DNA from: CAIWXH01 sp964555675
GTDB taxonomy: Bacteria > Chloroflexota > Chloroflexia > Chloroflexales > Chloroflexaceae
Length of the DNA stretch: 32,093 bases
NCBI GenBank assembly: GCA_964555675.1
Contig: CAZKTU010000054.1
Location: 1-32,093 of the forward strand
Direction: 5' to 3'
The notes beneath the pieces are model-generated. The model was not told where the DNA came from. It worked only from the letters and a program-made list of their open reading frames with translations, and ran no database searches. The position numbers and the translations under genes were made by a program. Position 1 is the first letter of the stretch; each line of letters opens with the position of its first letter. Positions 23,366 to 31,526 of this stretch are shown here, piece after piece.

Positions 23366-24502
23366 ATGCAAAGACTGCTCCATGCCCTGAACCGACGCGC
23401 GGGCCAGCTCATGGTCGCCGGCGTCGCGGTGGTCAGTGTCTATAACTGGCTGCTCTGGCGTCGTGACAGAGACCGCGCCGATCAGTTGCGCGTCGCGGCC
23501 GGGGCCCTGCCGACGCTGCGCGCGACGCCGAGGGTTAGCGCCCTGGTGGCCGCCTGGAATGAGGGCGCGGGCGTCGAGGCCCATATCCGCTCGTTCCTCG
23601 CCCTGCGTTACCCAGACATCCAGCTGATCATCTGTGCCGGCGGCTCCGACGATACCCTGGCGCGGGCGCGCCGCTTCGAGGGCGAGCGAGTGACTGTTCT
23701 CGCGCAGCAGCCTGGCGAGGGCAAGCAGCGCGCCCTGGCGCGCTGCCTGCAGCACGCCTCGGGTGAGATCATCTATCTGACCGACGCCGATTGCCGCTTC
23801 GACGACGAGGCCCTCGAGCGTCTGCTGGCGCCGCTGGTCAACGACGGCGAGGAGGCGGCGACCGGCGGATCGCGGCCCCTTGACGAGCAGGCCGGGCGAC
23901 TGCTGCCGGCCTATCTCTGGTCATCAGACCTCGTGGCCTCGGCGCAGGCTCCGCTCTATAGCGAGGGCCTCCTCGGGCGTAATGCTGCGGTGAGCCGTGC
24001 GGTCATTGCTCGCGCCGACAACCTTGATTTTCCGGCGCCCACCGGGACCGACTACCACCTCGCCCGGCGTCTCATACGGGCCGGGGTCAAGATCCGCCAT
24101 GTGGGCTTGAGCCAGGTGGCTTCCGACTACCCTGAAAGCCTTGGCGTCTATCGCCAGAAGCAATCGCGTTGGATGCGCAACCTCCTCATGTACGGTCCCG
24201 AATACCGAGCCTGGGCTGATGTGCGGCGTACGGCCATCACGCTGACTGTGGGCCTGACCATGGTGCTGATGCCCCTGACCACGCTGCTGCTTGGCCCCCT
24301 CGCGCTGCTCTGCTGGCTGCTCCTCGTCGCCCACGCCTGGGCCGCCAGGCTGCGCTACCTGATTGTCGCCTCCAGGGCGTTCGGGCTTGTCGTCACGCCG
24401 CGCCTGCTGCTGGCCCTGCTGCCGCTCAGGCTGGCCGAATGTGTCGTCTGCGCGCTGCCCGCCCTCGATCTGCTACGACCCAGGCGGCGCAAGCAGTGGT
24501 GA
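23366..24502 (+). CDS. Membrane-bound GT2 glycosyltransferase, processive-synthase-like
   Basis: A 378-residue GT2 enzyme with one N-terminal hydrophobic segment (about 14-31) and C-terminal membrane helices (about 288-326 and 340-370), like the hyaluronan/cellulose-synthase group. Catalytic landmarks are VSALVAAWNEG, the metal-binding DAD at 140-142 (YLTDADCRF), TGTDYHL at 226-231 in place of the TED motif, and QKQSRW at 264-269. The usual motif is Q-[QR]-x-R-W; here its first position is Lys265. It may polymerise or extend a chain, or transfer a single sugar at the membrane. The 90-bp gap upstream has no clear promoter and only a weak GAGAG before ATG 23366. Its stop overlaps the next gene's GTG. 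Confidence 0.85.
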   Translation: MQRLLHALNRRAGQLMVAGVAVVSVYNWLLWRRDRDRADQLRVAAGALPTLRATPRVSALVAAWNEGAGVEAHIRSFLALRYPDIQLIICAGGSDDTLARARRFEGERVTVLAQQPGEGKQRALARCLQHASGEIIYLTDADCRFDDEALERLLAPLVNDGEEAATGGSRPLDEQAGRLLPAYLWSSDLVASAQAPLYSEGLLGRNAAVSRAVIARADNLDFPAPTGTDYHLARRLIRAGVKIRHVGLSQVASDYPESLGVYRQKQSRWMRNLLMYGPEYRAWADVRRTAITLTVGLTMVLMPLTTLLLGPLALLCWLLLVAHAWAARLRYLIVASRAFGLVVTPRLLLALLPLRLAECVVCALPALDLLRPRRRKQW

Positions 24503-25704
24503 CGCAGCTCACAGATCCGGCTGTTCAGCCGAGCGCCTACGCCGCCCTCGGGCCCATCGCGCTGCTCGCGAAGCCGGGCGGGTCGCAGACGGGCGTCGGC
24601 CGTTATGTGGCCTCGCTGCAGGCCGAGCTCGAGCTCGCCGGCGTCTCGGCTGCGCGCGTCACTCCCCCGCTGCCGCCGCTGCCGGTTCCGCTCTACGGCT
24701 TGCTGCTGCGGGCCGGCCTGGACGCCCGCGCCTTCTTTAGTAACTTCCCGGTGTGGCCGGACCATCGGCCCGCCAACGTCTATCACCTCACCAGCCAGAA
24801 TCTGGCCTCGCTGTTAGCCTTCAGCCGGCCGCGGGGCCGGGTCGTGGTGACAGTTCACGACATCCTTCCATACATGCTGCGCGATGACCCGCGCCTGAGC
24901 ACCTACCGCACCGCCGCCGACCGCCTGCTCGACCGGCTGGCCATGCTGGGACTGCGCCGCGCCGATCTGCTGATCAGCGACTCGGCCTTCACCCGCGACT
25001 GTCTGATCGCCCACCTCGGCGTCCCCCCCGAGCGCATCGCCGTCGTCCACCTCGGCATCGACCAGGCCCGCTTTCGGCCCGTCGCTCGCGACCCGGCCCT
25101 TCTCGCCCGTTACTATCTACCCTCTGAGCGGCGCTACCTGATCTACGTCGGCTCGGAGGACCCGCGCAAGAACCTTGAGGCGTTGCTGCGCGCCCTCGCC
25201 ATTGCGCGCTCGGCGCACCCCGACCTCGCGCTGATCAAAGTGGGGCGGGCCCACTTCACTCGTGAGCGCGAGCGCCTCACGCGCCTCGCCGTTGAGCTCG
25301 GCGTGCGCGACGCGATCCACCTGCTGGACGATGTGCCCGAGGACGATCTCGTCGGGCTGTACTCGCTCGCCGAGGTGGCCGTGCAGCCCTCGCGCTTCGA
25401 AGGTTTCGGCTTCCCAGTCCTCGAGGCCATGGCCTGCGGCACCCCCGCGATCTTCGCGCGGGCCGCCTCGCTCCCCGAGCTGGCCGGCGAGGCCGGCCTC
25501 GGCTTCGACCCGGCTCTGCCCGACGCCGCAGCGACCCTGGCCGGCCTGATCACACGGGTCATCTCCGACCCCGAGTTGGCCGCGCGCCTGCGCGGCGAAG
25601 GACTGCGCCGCGCGTCCGTCTTCACCTGGGCGCGCACAGCCCGTGAGACCGCGGCCTGCTACGCGCAGCACAAGAATCTGGCGCCCCATTCGGCATCAAA
25701 CTAG
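24499..25704 (+). CDS. GT4-family glycosyltransferase (mannosyltransferase-like)
   Basis: A 401-residue GT-B transferase. N-terminal features are GSQTGVGRYVASL and VVVTVHDILPYMLRD. The donor domain has IAVVHLGIDQARFRP, YLIYVGSEDPRKNLEALLRAL and EX7E as Glu301/Glu309 (EGFGFPVLE), followed by ACGTPAIFARAASLPELAGEAG. This pattern is common in WbdB/MtfB-like mannosyltransferases. GTG 24499 overlaps the preceding TGA (GTGA). Longer in-frame starts at 24439 would lie within the upstream gene and add Arg-rich residues unlike the family, so the GTG is preferred. It is followed after three bases by another GT4 gene of the same subfamily. Confidence 0.88.
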   Translation: MTQLTDPAVQPSAYAALGPIALLAKPGGSQTGVGRYVASLQAELELAGVSAARVTPPLPPLPVPLYGLLLRAGLDARAFFSNFPVWPDHRPANVYHLTSQNLASLLAFSRPRGRVVVTVHDILPYMLRDDPRLSTYRTAADRLLDRLAMLGLRRADLLISDSAFTRDCLIAHLGVPPERIAVVHLGIDQARFRPVARDPALLARYYLPSERRYLIYVGSEDPRKNLEALLRALAIARSAHPDLALIKVGRAHFTRERERLTRLAVELGVRDAIHLLDDVPEDDLVGLYSLAEVAVQPSRFEGFGFPVLEAMACGTPAIFARAASLPELAGEAGLGFDPALPDAAATLAGLITRVISDPELAARLRGEGLRRASVFTWARTARETAACYAQHKNLAPHSASN

Positions 25705-25707
25705 ATA

Positions 25708-26859
25708 ATGCCGACCACAATCCTCCCAGACCATCGGGCCGCCAGCGCGCCTGCGCGGCCCTTCGCCGTCGCAGTGCCCCGGCTGAGCACCTACCCCGCC
25801 GCGAGCGGCATCGGCCGCGTGCTGCATAGCCTGCGGCTCCACTGGGGCGAGCGGGTCGCTCTGCTTGAGGCCAGCTATGTAGCGACGCCCCTGCCGCTGC
25901 TGCGTAACCTGCCTCACGGCGTCGCCGGCCCCGCTGCCGATCTGCTGCTGATCCCCCAGCTTACCGGAGCCCAGGCCCTGCGCGGCGCCCGAGGGCTGCC
26001 GGGTGTTGTTATTGTCCACGATGTGGGGGTCGTCGACTTTGCGGGCGATCGCGCCGGCGTCGACTGGTTCGGCCACCAGCTGGTGCGCCGCAGCTTCTAC
26101 GGGCTGCGCCACGCTACGCGCGTCGTTGCCGTCTCGAACTTCTCGCGCGAGCGCCTGCTGGCCCACCTGCCGGACCTGGCCGAGCGGGTCTCTGTCGTGC
26201 CGAACGGGGTCGGCCCCGTCTTCCTCAACTACCGCCGTACCCAGGCCGAGGCGCGGGCGAGGGTCGAGCGGGCCCTCGGGCGCCCCCTCGGCACGCCGCT
26301 GCTGCTCAATGTCGGGACCGAGCTCCCGCGGAAGAATCTCCCGCTCCTGCTCGAGGCCCTCGTGCGGCTCAGGGCCGACCACCCGCGCGCACAGCTGCTC
26401 AAGGTCGGCGGGCCGGGCCACCCGCGCTGGCGCGAACAGACCCTTGCGGCCGCTCGGCGCCTGGGCCTGGCGAACGACCAGGCCCTGCGCTTCATGAGCG
26501 TAGAAGACGACGAGCAGCTTGCCGATCTCTACAGGGCCGCCGACGTCTATGTCTCGCCCAGCCTCTATGAGGGGTTCGGCCTGCCCGCCCTCGAAGCGCT
26601 GGCTGTCGGCGCCCAGGTGGTGGTGACTGATCGTGGGGCGCTGCCCGAAGTGGTCGGGGCTATCGGCCGGATCGTCCCGCCTCAGGCCGAGGCCCTCGCG
26701 CGGGCCGTCGCGGCGGCCCTCGCCGACGAGGGGCGGCATGGGCGCTCGTTAGCGGGCCGCGAGCGGGCGGCAAGCTTCACATGGGCGGCGGCTGCGGCGA
26801 AGTACCTCGCGCTTATGAGCCAGCTAGGAGAAGCCAGCTATGTCAGCGCAGAGCAGTAG
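25708..26859 (+). CDS. GT4-family glycosyltransferase
   Basis: A 383-residue GT-B transferase related to its upstream neighbour. Visible are YPAASGIGRVLHSL, VVIVHDVGVVDFAGD, RVVAVSNFSRERLL, VSVVPNGVGPVF, LLLNVGTELPRKNLPLLLEAL and the EX7E motif Glu288/Glu296 (EGFGLPALE). The family adds sugars from nucleotide donors to lipid-linked oligosaccharide at the inner membrane face. No Shine-Dalgarno sequence precedes ATG 25708; with the stop of the upstream gene only three bases away, translation probably depends on reinitiation. The 3' end overlaps the next gene by 20 bases in another frame. Confidence 0.88.
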   Translation: MPTTILPDHRAASAPARPFAVAVPRLSTYPAASGIGRVLHSLRLHWGERVALLEASYVATPLPLLRNLPHGVAGPAADLLLIPQLTGAQALRGARGLPGVVIVHDVGVVDFAGDRAGVDWFGHQLVRRSFYGLRHATRVVAVSNFSRERLLAHLPDLAERVSVVPNGVGPVFLNYRRTQAEARARVERALGRPLGTPLLLNVGTELPRKNLPLLLEALVRLRADHPRAQLLKVGGPGHPRWREQTLAAARRLGLANDQALRFMSVEDDEQLADLYRAADVYVSPSLYEGFGLPALEALAVGAQVVVTDRGALPEVVGAIGRIVPPQAEALARAVAAALADEGRHGRSLAGRERAASFTWAAAAAKYLALMSQLGEASYVSAEQ

Positions 26860-28474
26860 CGAGCGGGCCGCCCCAGTCCTCGAGCACCTCGCGTGCTTTC
26901 AGGCGCTGGTCGCTCAGGCCGAGCGCTATGCGCACCAGGGCCGTCTCCAGGCCGCCGCAGTCTACGGGCAGGTAGCCTCGAAGTACGCGGCCAGCCAGCA
27001 CCCGGGCCTCTTCGCGAGCCCGCGGCTCGAGCGCACCCTGCTCGCAATCGGGCGTCGCCTCGCCCCGCCCGGGCCGCCCGCGCCGCCGCCCCAGGCCGAG
27101 CCGGGGCGCGTGCTCCACGTGCTGACCCAGGTGGCCCGCATCGGCGGACACACCCGTATGCTCTGGCGCTGGATCGAGCAGGATCGCGGGCGCGTGCACT
27201 CGGTGGCGCTGACGCGCCAGATGGCGGTGGCCGTGCCGAGCGCCCTGCGGGAGGCGGTGGCCGCTACCGGCGGCGTCATCCACGTGCTCGACGAGCGGCG
27301 GGGCGACCTGCTGGCCTGGGCGCTGGCCCTCCGCGGGCTCGCCGCGTCGGCCGAGCTGGTGGTTCTGCACAGCAATCCCGATGATGTGATCCCGCTCATC
27401 GCCCTCGCCGACAAGCCAAGCCTACCGCCCGTGCTCTTCGTCAATCACGCCGATCACCTGTTCTGGCTCGGCGCGGGCGTCAGCGATGTCGTGGCCAACC
27501 TGCGCGAGTCGGGCGCGGCCCTCGCGCGCGAGCGGCGCGGCATCGCCGCCGAGCGCTGCGCCATGCTGCCCATCCCCCTGCCCACCCTCGCCCGCACGCT
27601 GACGCCGACAGAGGCGAAGCGGCGGCTCGGGCTGCCCCCCGATGCGGTCGTCATGCTGACGATCGCCCGGCCCCACAAGTACATGCCGTTCAACGGCCAG
27701 AGCTTCGTCGAAGGCCTGCTGCCCGTCCTCGAGCGCCACCCGCAGGCGTGGCTCATCGCCGTCGGGCCCGAGCACGCCGGCCCGTGGCAGAGCGCCGAGC
27801 AGCAGACCGCTGGCCGTGTCCGGGCTCTGGGTGTCTGCGACGACACCGAGCTCTACTATCAGGCCGCCGATATCTACGTCGACTCCTACCCGGTGGTCTC
27901 GATCACCTCGCTGCTCGAGGCCGGCAGCTATGGCGTGCCCCTGATCAGCCGCAGCCCCCTGCCTGCCCCCCTGAGTGTCATGGGCGCCGACACGCCCGCC
28001 CTGCTGCGCTGCCTGCCTCCCCTGAGCGCCTCGGACGAGTACCTGGCCCAGCTCATGCTCCTGGCCGGCGATGTCGCCGTGCGCAATCAGCTCGGCGCCC
28101 TGGCGCAGCGCGAGATCGCCGCGGTCCACACTGGCCCCGGCTGGCAGCGCGCGCTGCGCGAGACCTATGGGCGCGCGGCGGCCGTGTCTCGGCTCGCGGC
28201 CCCCGCCGGGGGCCCTGATCTCCCGCGTGTCGAGGAGGTCGACCGGCTGCTGCCGCAGCTCATGTCCGGCGAGCCGGAGCTCGAGCAGATCCTGCAGTTT
28301 CAGGTGCGCTCGCTGCCGGCCGACCTGAGGGCCCGCCAGTGGCTGCGCATCGCCCGCCAGAGCCGGCGCCTGCTGCCCGGCCTGCTGCTTCCCGAGTGGC
28401 TTGGGACGCGTGTCGAGCGGCTACGCTATCCGACCGGCAGCGATGTGTACCATCGAGCGGGGGCTAAGCTTTGA
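26840..28474 (+). CDS. GT-B-like glycosyltransferase with N-terminal helical domain (paralogue A)
   Basis: A 544-residue protein. Residues 13-72 form a helical, TPR-like hairpin (AERYAHQGRLQAAAVYGQVASKYA, then HPGLFASPRLER), and 76-88 is a Pro-rich linker. From 90 on it has a GT-B-like fold: VLHVLTQVARIGGHTRMLWRWI, FVNHADHLFWLG, MLTIARPHKYMPFNG, a donor region with YYQAADIYVDSYPVVSIT and SLLEAGSYGVPLISRSP. The classical EX7E pair is replaced by a single Glu in LEAGSY. The C-terminal block (LEQILQF ... PGLLLPEWLGT) is shared with the paralogue at 29906. AGGAG lies nine bases before ATG 26840. The pair flanks a flippase gene, suggesting roles in the same repeat unit. Donor and linkage are unknown. 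Confidence 0.75.
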   Translation: MSAQSSSERAAPVLEHLACFQALVAQAERYAHQGRLQAAAVYGQVASKYAASQHPGLFASPRLERTLLAIGRRLAPPGPPAPPPQAEPGRVLHVLTQVARIGGHTRMLWRWIEQDRGRVHSVALTRQMAVAVPSALREAVAATGGVIHVLDERRGDLLAWALALRGLAASAELVVLHSNPDDVIPLIALADKPSLPPVLFVNHADHLFWLGAGVSDVVANLRESGAALARERRGIAAERCAMLPIPLPTLARTLTPTEAKRRLGLPPDAVVMLTIARPHKYMPFNGQSFVEGLLPVLERHPQAWLIAVGPEHAGPWQSAEQQTAGRVRALGVCDDTELYYQAADIYVDSYPVVSITSLLEAGSYGVPLISRSPLPAPLSVMGADTPALLRCLPPLSASDEYLAQLMLLAGDVAVRNQLGALAQREIAAVHTGPGWQRALRETYGRAAAVSRLAAPAGGPDLPRVEEVDRLLPQLMSGEPELEQILQFQVRSLPADLRARQWLRIARQSRRLLPGLLLPEWLGTRVERLRYPTGSDVYHRAGAKL

Positions 28475-29940
28475 GATCCGCATTGCGCGCAACCGTCATC
28501 CTGAGCAGCAGCTCCATGGTGAGCATTGTCGTCGGGCTAGCCTCGGCGAAGGTGACCGCCTTGCTGCTGGGGCCCGAGGGTGTGGGCTTCATGGGGCTGC
28601 TCCAGGGGCTGATCGGCCTGGTCGGCCTGCTCGCCGGGCTGAGCGTCGGCGCCGGGCTCGTTCGGCGTGGCGCCAATATCCTCGCCGGCGCCGGCCACGA
28701 AGAGTTTGCCGCCCTCAGTCGGGCCGCCTGGCTCCTGTTCTGGGCCCTGGGGCTCAGCGCCGCCGCGCTCATGGTCGTCTTCCGCGCCCCGATCAGCCGC
28801 CTGATGCTCGGCGGTAACGAGCACGCCGGCAGCCTCGTCCTGATGTCCGTGGCCCTGCTTTTCAACCTCGCCTCCGGCCTGCAGACCAGCCTCCTGAACG
28901 CCCACCATCGCGTCGGGGCCCTGGCCCGCTTCGGCGTGCTGAACAGCCTGTTCGGCACCGCCGGGGCCCTCGTGATCATCGGGCTCTGGCAGGAGCGTGG
29001 CATCGGCCCTGCGGTGCTCGTCGGCTCGGTGATTGGCTGGGCGATCTCGACTTTGCTGCTGCGCCGCGAGGTGGCCCCGCCGAGCCTGCGCCCGAGCTGG
29101 GCCCTGACCCGCGACGCGGCCTGGTCGCTGCTGCGCTTCGGTGGCCCCTACACCGCCAGCTTGCTGGTGGGCACCGGCATCCAGTTCTTGTTTCCGGCGC
29201 TGGTCCTGCACGCCCTCGGGACCGCCGAGGTCGGCTTCTATAGGGCCGCGATGTCCGTGGCCGGGGTCTACCTGGGCTTTCTGCTTATCGCAATGGGCCA
29301 GGACTACTTCCCGCGCATCTCGGCCGTCAGCGACCAGCCGGCCGAGCTGGTGCGCCTGGTGAATCAGCAGTACCGCCTGGTCATGCTGCTGAGCGTGCCG
29401 CTCATCCTGCTCACCCTGGCCCTGGCCCCCTACCTGGTTCCCCTGGTCTACTCGCCCGCCTTCGCCCCGACCGTCGAGGTGCTCGAATGGCACCTGATCG
29501 GCGACCTGTTCAAGTTTGCCAGCTGGACGATGGGCTTTGTCATCCTGGCGCGCAGCAATAGCCTGAAGCTCTTCCTGGTCGAGGCCCTCGTTGGCTTCAA
29601 TCTGCTCTGGACCTCCTGGCTCGGGGTGCGCTGGCTCGGGCTGGCGGGCCTCGGGGTCGCCTTCCTCGTGACCTATGTGCTCCACTATCTGGTGGTCTGG
29701 GTGCTGGTGCGCAGGGACATCCAGCTGACCTTAACCAGCGAGAATCGGCAGCTGTTCCTGGCCGCCATCCTGGCCGCCCTGGTGATCCGTGCGCTGCCCG
29801 CCCTCGGGCTGATCCAGTTCAGGACGCCCATAGCCCTGGCCCTGGCGCTGCTATCCGGCGCAATGAGCGCAGTGACGCTCTACCGCGAAGTTGGGGGGAT
29901 CAAGCATGTTCGTGCCTGGCTACGAGGGAACGCAGCCTGA
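28471..29940 (+). CDS. wzx: Wzx-type lipid-linked oligosaccharide flippase (MOP/PST superfamily)
   Basis: A 489-residue polytopic membrane protein with about 12-14 hydrophobic helices along its full length. The N-terminus (ATVILSSSSMVSIVVGLASAKVTALLLGPEGVGFMGLLQ) has the typical Wzx/RfbX opening, with a GPEGVG loop after the first helix. FYRAAMSVAGVYLGFLLIAMGQDYFPRISAV in the middle matches the second half of polysaccharide exporters. It would flip undecaprenyl-linked repeat units across the cytoplasmic membrane for polymerisation outside. The only start giving this N-terminus is TTG 28471, whose last two bases lie in the TGA of the preceding gene, so translational coupling is expected. Its 3' end overlaps the next gene by 35 bases. 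Confidence 0.9.
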   Translation: MRSALRATVILSSSSMVSIVVGLASAKVTALLLGPEGVGFMGLLQGLIGLVGLLAGLSVGAGLVRRGANILAGAGHEEFAALSRAAWLLFWALGLSAAALMVVFRAPISRLMLGGNEHAGSLVLMSVALLFNLASGLQTSLLNAHHRVGALARFGVLNSLFGTAGALVIIGLWQERGIGPAVLVGSVIGWAISTLLLRREVAPPSLRPSWALTRDAAWSLLRFGGPYTASLLVGTGIQFLFPALVLHALGTAEVGFYRAAMSVAGVYLGFLLIAMGQDYFPRISAVSDQPAELVRLVNQQYRLVMLLSVPLILLTLALAPYLVPLVYSPAFAPTVEVLEWHLIGDLFKFASWTMGFVILARSNSLKLFLVEALVGFNLLWTSWLGVRWLGLAGLGVAFLVTYVLHYLVVWVLVRRDIQLTLTSENRQLFLAAILAALVIRALPALGLIQFRTPIALALALLSGAMSAVTLYREVGGIKHVRAWLRGNAA

Positions 29941-31510
29941 GCTCACGCGGCACTTCGCCGAGCTCCAGCGGCTGATCGCCCGGGCCCGCGCCTATCTCGC
30001 CCAGGGCCGCCGGGAGGCCGCCGCGGTCTATGCCGAGATCGCGGCGAACTATGCGATGTGCAAGCACCCCGGCCTCTTCGTCAGCCCGAGCCTCGAGCGA
30101 TTGCTCTTGTGCCTCGGTGGCGCGCCGGTCAGGGGCGCAGGCCGCCCGCGTCTCCGGACGTCGGCGGCGCCGCGCCACGTGCTGCACGTGCTCACCCGCG
30201 CCTACGGCATCGGCGGCGACTCGCGCATGGTCTGGCGTTGGATCCGCGAAGACTCGGGGCGGGCCCACTCGGTGGTCCTGACCAGGCAGGGTGCCGCGCC
30301 GGCGCCCAGTGCCCTGCGAGCCGTCGTCGCCGACAGCGGCGGGCAGCTGAGTACGCTCAACGAGCGTAGGGGCGGCATCCTGGCCTGGGCCGCCCAGCTA
30401 CGGCGCCTTGCCGCGGCGGCCGACCTCGTAGTGCTGCACGTGCACCCGTACGATGTGATCCCCGCGATCGCCCTCGCCGACAAGGCGGTCACCCCGCCCG
30501 TGGTCTACGTCAACCACGCCGACCACGTCTTCTGGGCCGGCGCGGCCGTGACCGACCTGCTGGCCGACCTGCGCACCGCGGGGGCGCGGCTCTCGCTCGA
30601 GCGCCGCGCGTTTGACGGCGAGCGCTCGGCGCTCCTGCCGATCGCCCTGGGGCCGATCGATCGGACGATGGGCCGCGCCGAGGCCAAGCTGCGGCTCGGC
30701 CTGCCTGAAGCGAGCGTCGTCCTGCTCTCGATCGCCCGCTCGCATAAATATGCACCCTTCGCGGGCCTGGGCTACGCCGAGGCCCTCGTGCCGCTGCTCA
30801 AGGCCTATCCCCAGGCCCATCTGCTGGTGGTTGGCCCCGAGCAGGATGGCCCCTGGCAGGCGGCTGCAGCCCAGACCGGCGGGCGCGTGCGGGCCTTCGG
30901 CTACCGCGAGGATACCGCGGTCTTCTACCAGGCGGCCGATATCTACCTCGACTCGTTTCCGCTGATCTCGATCACCTCGCTGCTCGAGGCGGGGAGCTAC
31001 GCGACGCCCCTCGTAAGCCGCTCACCCCAACGCGAGCCCCTGGGCGTCCTTGGCTCTGATACGCCGGCTCTCGAGCGCTGTCTGCTCAGGGCCGCAGACC
31101 TCGAGCAGCTGCGCGCCATCCTGGGCCAGCTGATCGAGCGCCCCGACTATCGCCGGCAGGTCGGCGAGACGACGCGCGCGGCTATTGCCGAGGTTCATAT
31201 GGGCCAGGGCTGGCGTCGCTCGCTCGATGAGCTCTATCGGCGCGCCGCTGCCGTCAGGCCGAACCCCGGCGCTATCTGGACCGCCGAGCGGCCACGGGCC
31301 GAGGAGCTGGATCTACTGCTGACCCACCTGTTCGACGACGAGCCGGGGCTCGAGCAGATCCTGCAGTTCCACCTCAGGCTCATGCCGCTCGATCTGCGCC
31401 TGCAGCAGTGGAGCATGCTCACAGCGAGCGGGGGGGTCTCGCCAGGGCTGCTGCTGCCCGAGTGGCTCGGGACCTCGGTTGAGCGCTGGCGGCGGAGCAG
31501 GCCGAACTAG
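29906..31510 (+). CDS. GT-B-like glycosyltransferase with N-terminal helical domain (paralogue B)
   Basis: A 534-residue paralogue of the 26840 product with the same order: helical N-terminus (ARAYLAQGRREAAAVYAEIAANYA, HPGLFVSPSLER), short basic linker, then HVLTRAYGIGGDSRMVWRWI, YVNHADHVFWAG, LLSIARSHKYAPFAG, FYQAADIYLDSFPLISIT, SLLEAGSYATPLVSRSP and the C-terminal LEQILQFHLRLMPLDLR ... PGLLLPEWLGT. ATG 29906, with GGGGGGAT ahead of it and inside the flippase reading frame, fits better than TTG 29891. Since both copies keep every shared motif, neither looks decayed; they may add different sugars. The GT assignment is based on the overall pattern and cluster context; no named family was recognised. 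Confidence 0.75.
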   Translation: MFVPGYEGTQPELTRHFAELQRLIARARAYLAQGRREAAAVYAEIAANYAMCKHPGLFVSPSLERLLLCLGGAPVRGAGRPRLRTSAAPRHVLHVLTRAYGIGGDSRMVWRWIREDSGRAHSVVLTRQGAAPAPSALRAVVADSGGQLSTLNERRGGILAWAAQLRRLAAAADLVVLHVHPYDVIPAIALADKAVTPPVVYVNHADHVFWAGAAVTDLLADLRTAGARLSLERRAFDGERSALLPIALGPIDRTMGRAEAKLRLGLPEASVVLLSIARSHKYAPFAGLGYAEALVPLLKAYPQAHLLVVGPEQDGPWQAAAAQTGGRVRAFGYREDTAVFYQAADIYLDSFPLISITSLLEAGSYATPLVSRSPQREPLGVLGSDTPALERCLLRAADLEQLRAILGQLIERPDYRRQVGETTRAAIAEVHMGQGWRRSLDELYRRAAAVRPNPGAIWTAERPRAEELDLLLTHLFDDEPGLEQILQFHLRLMPLDLRLQQWSMLTASGGVSPGLLLPEWLGTSVERWRRSRPN

Positions 31511-31526
31511 CCGGAGCACGACGAAT

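Noticed and set aside
23263..23445. Small + strand open frame in the gap before the membrane GT2
   Set aside because: It overlaps both neighbouring genes in another frame, has no ribosome binding site and its translation is Arg/Pro-rich without motifs.
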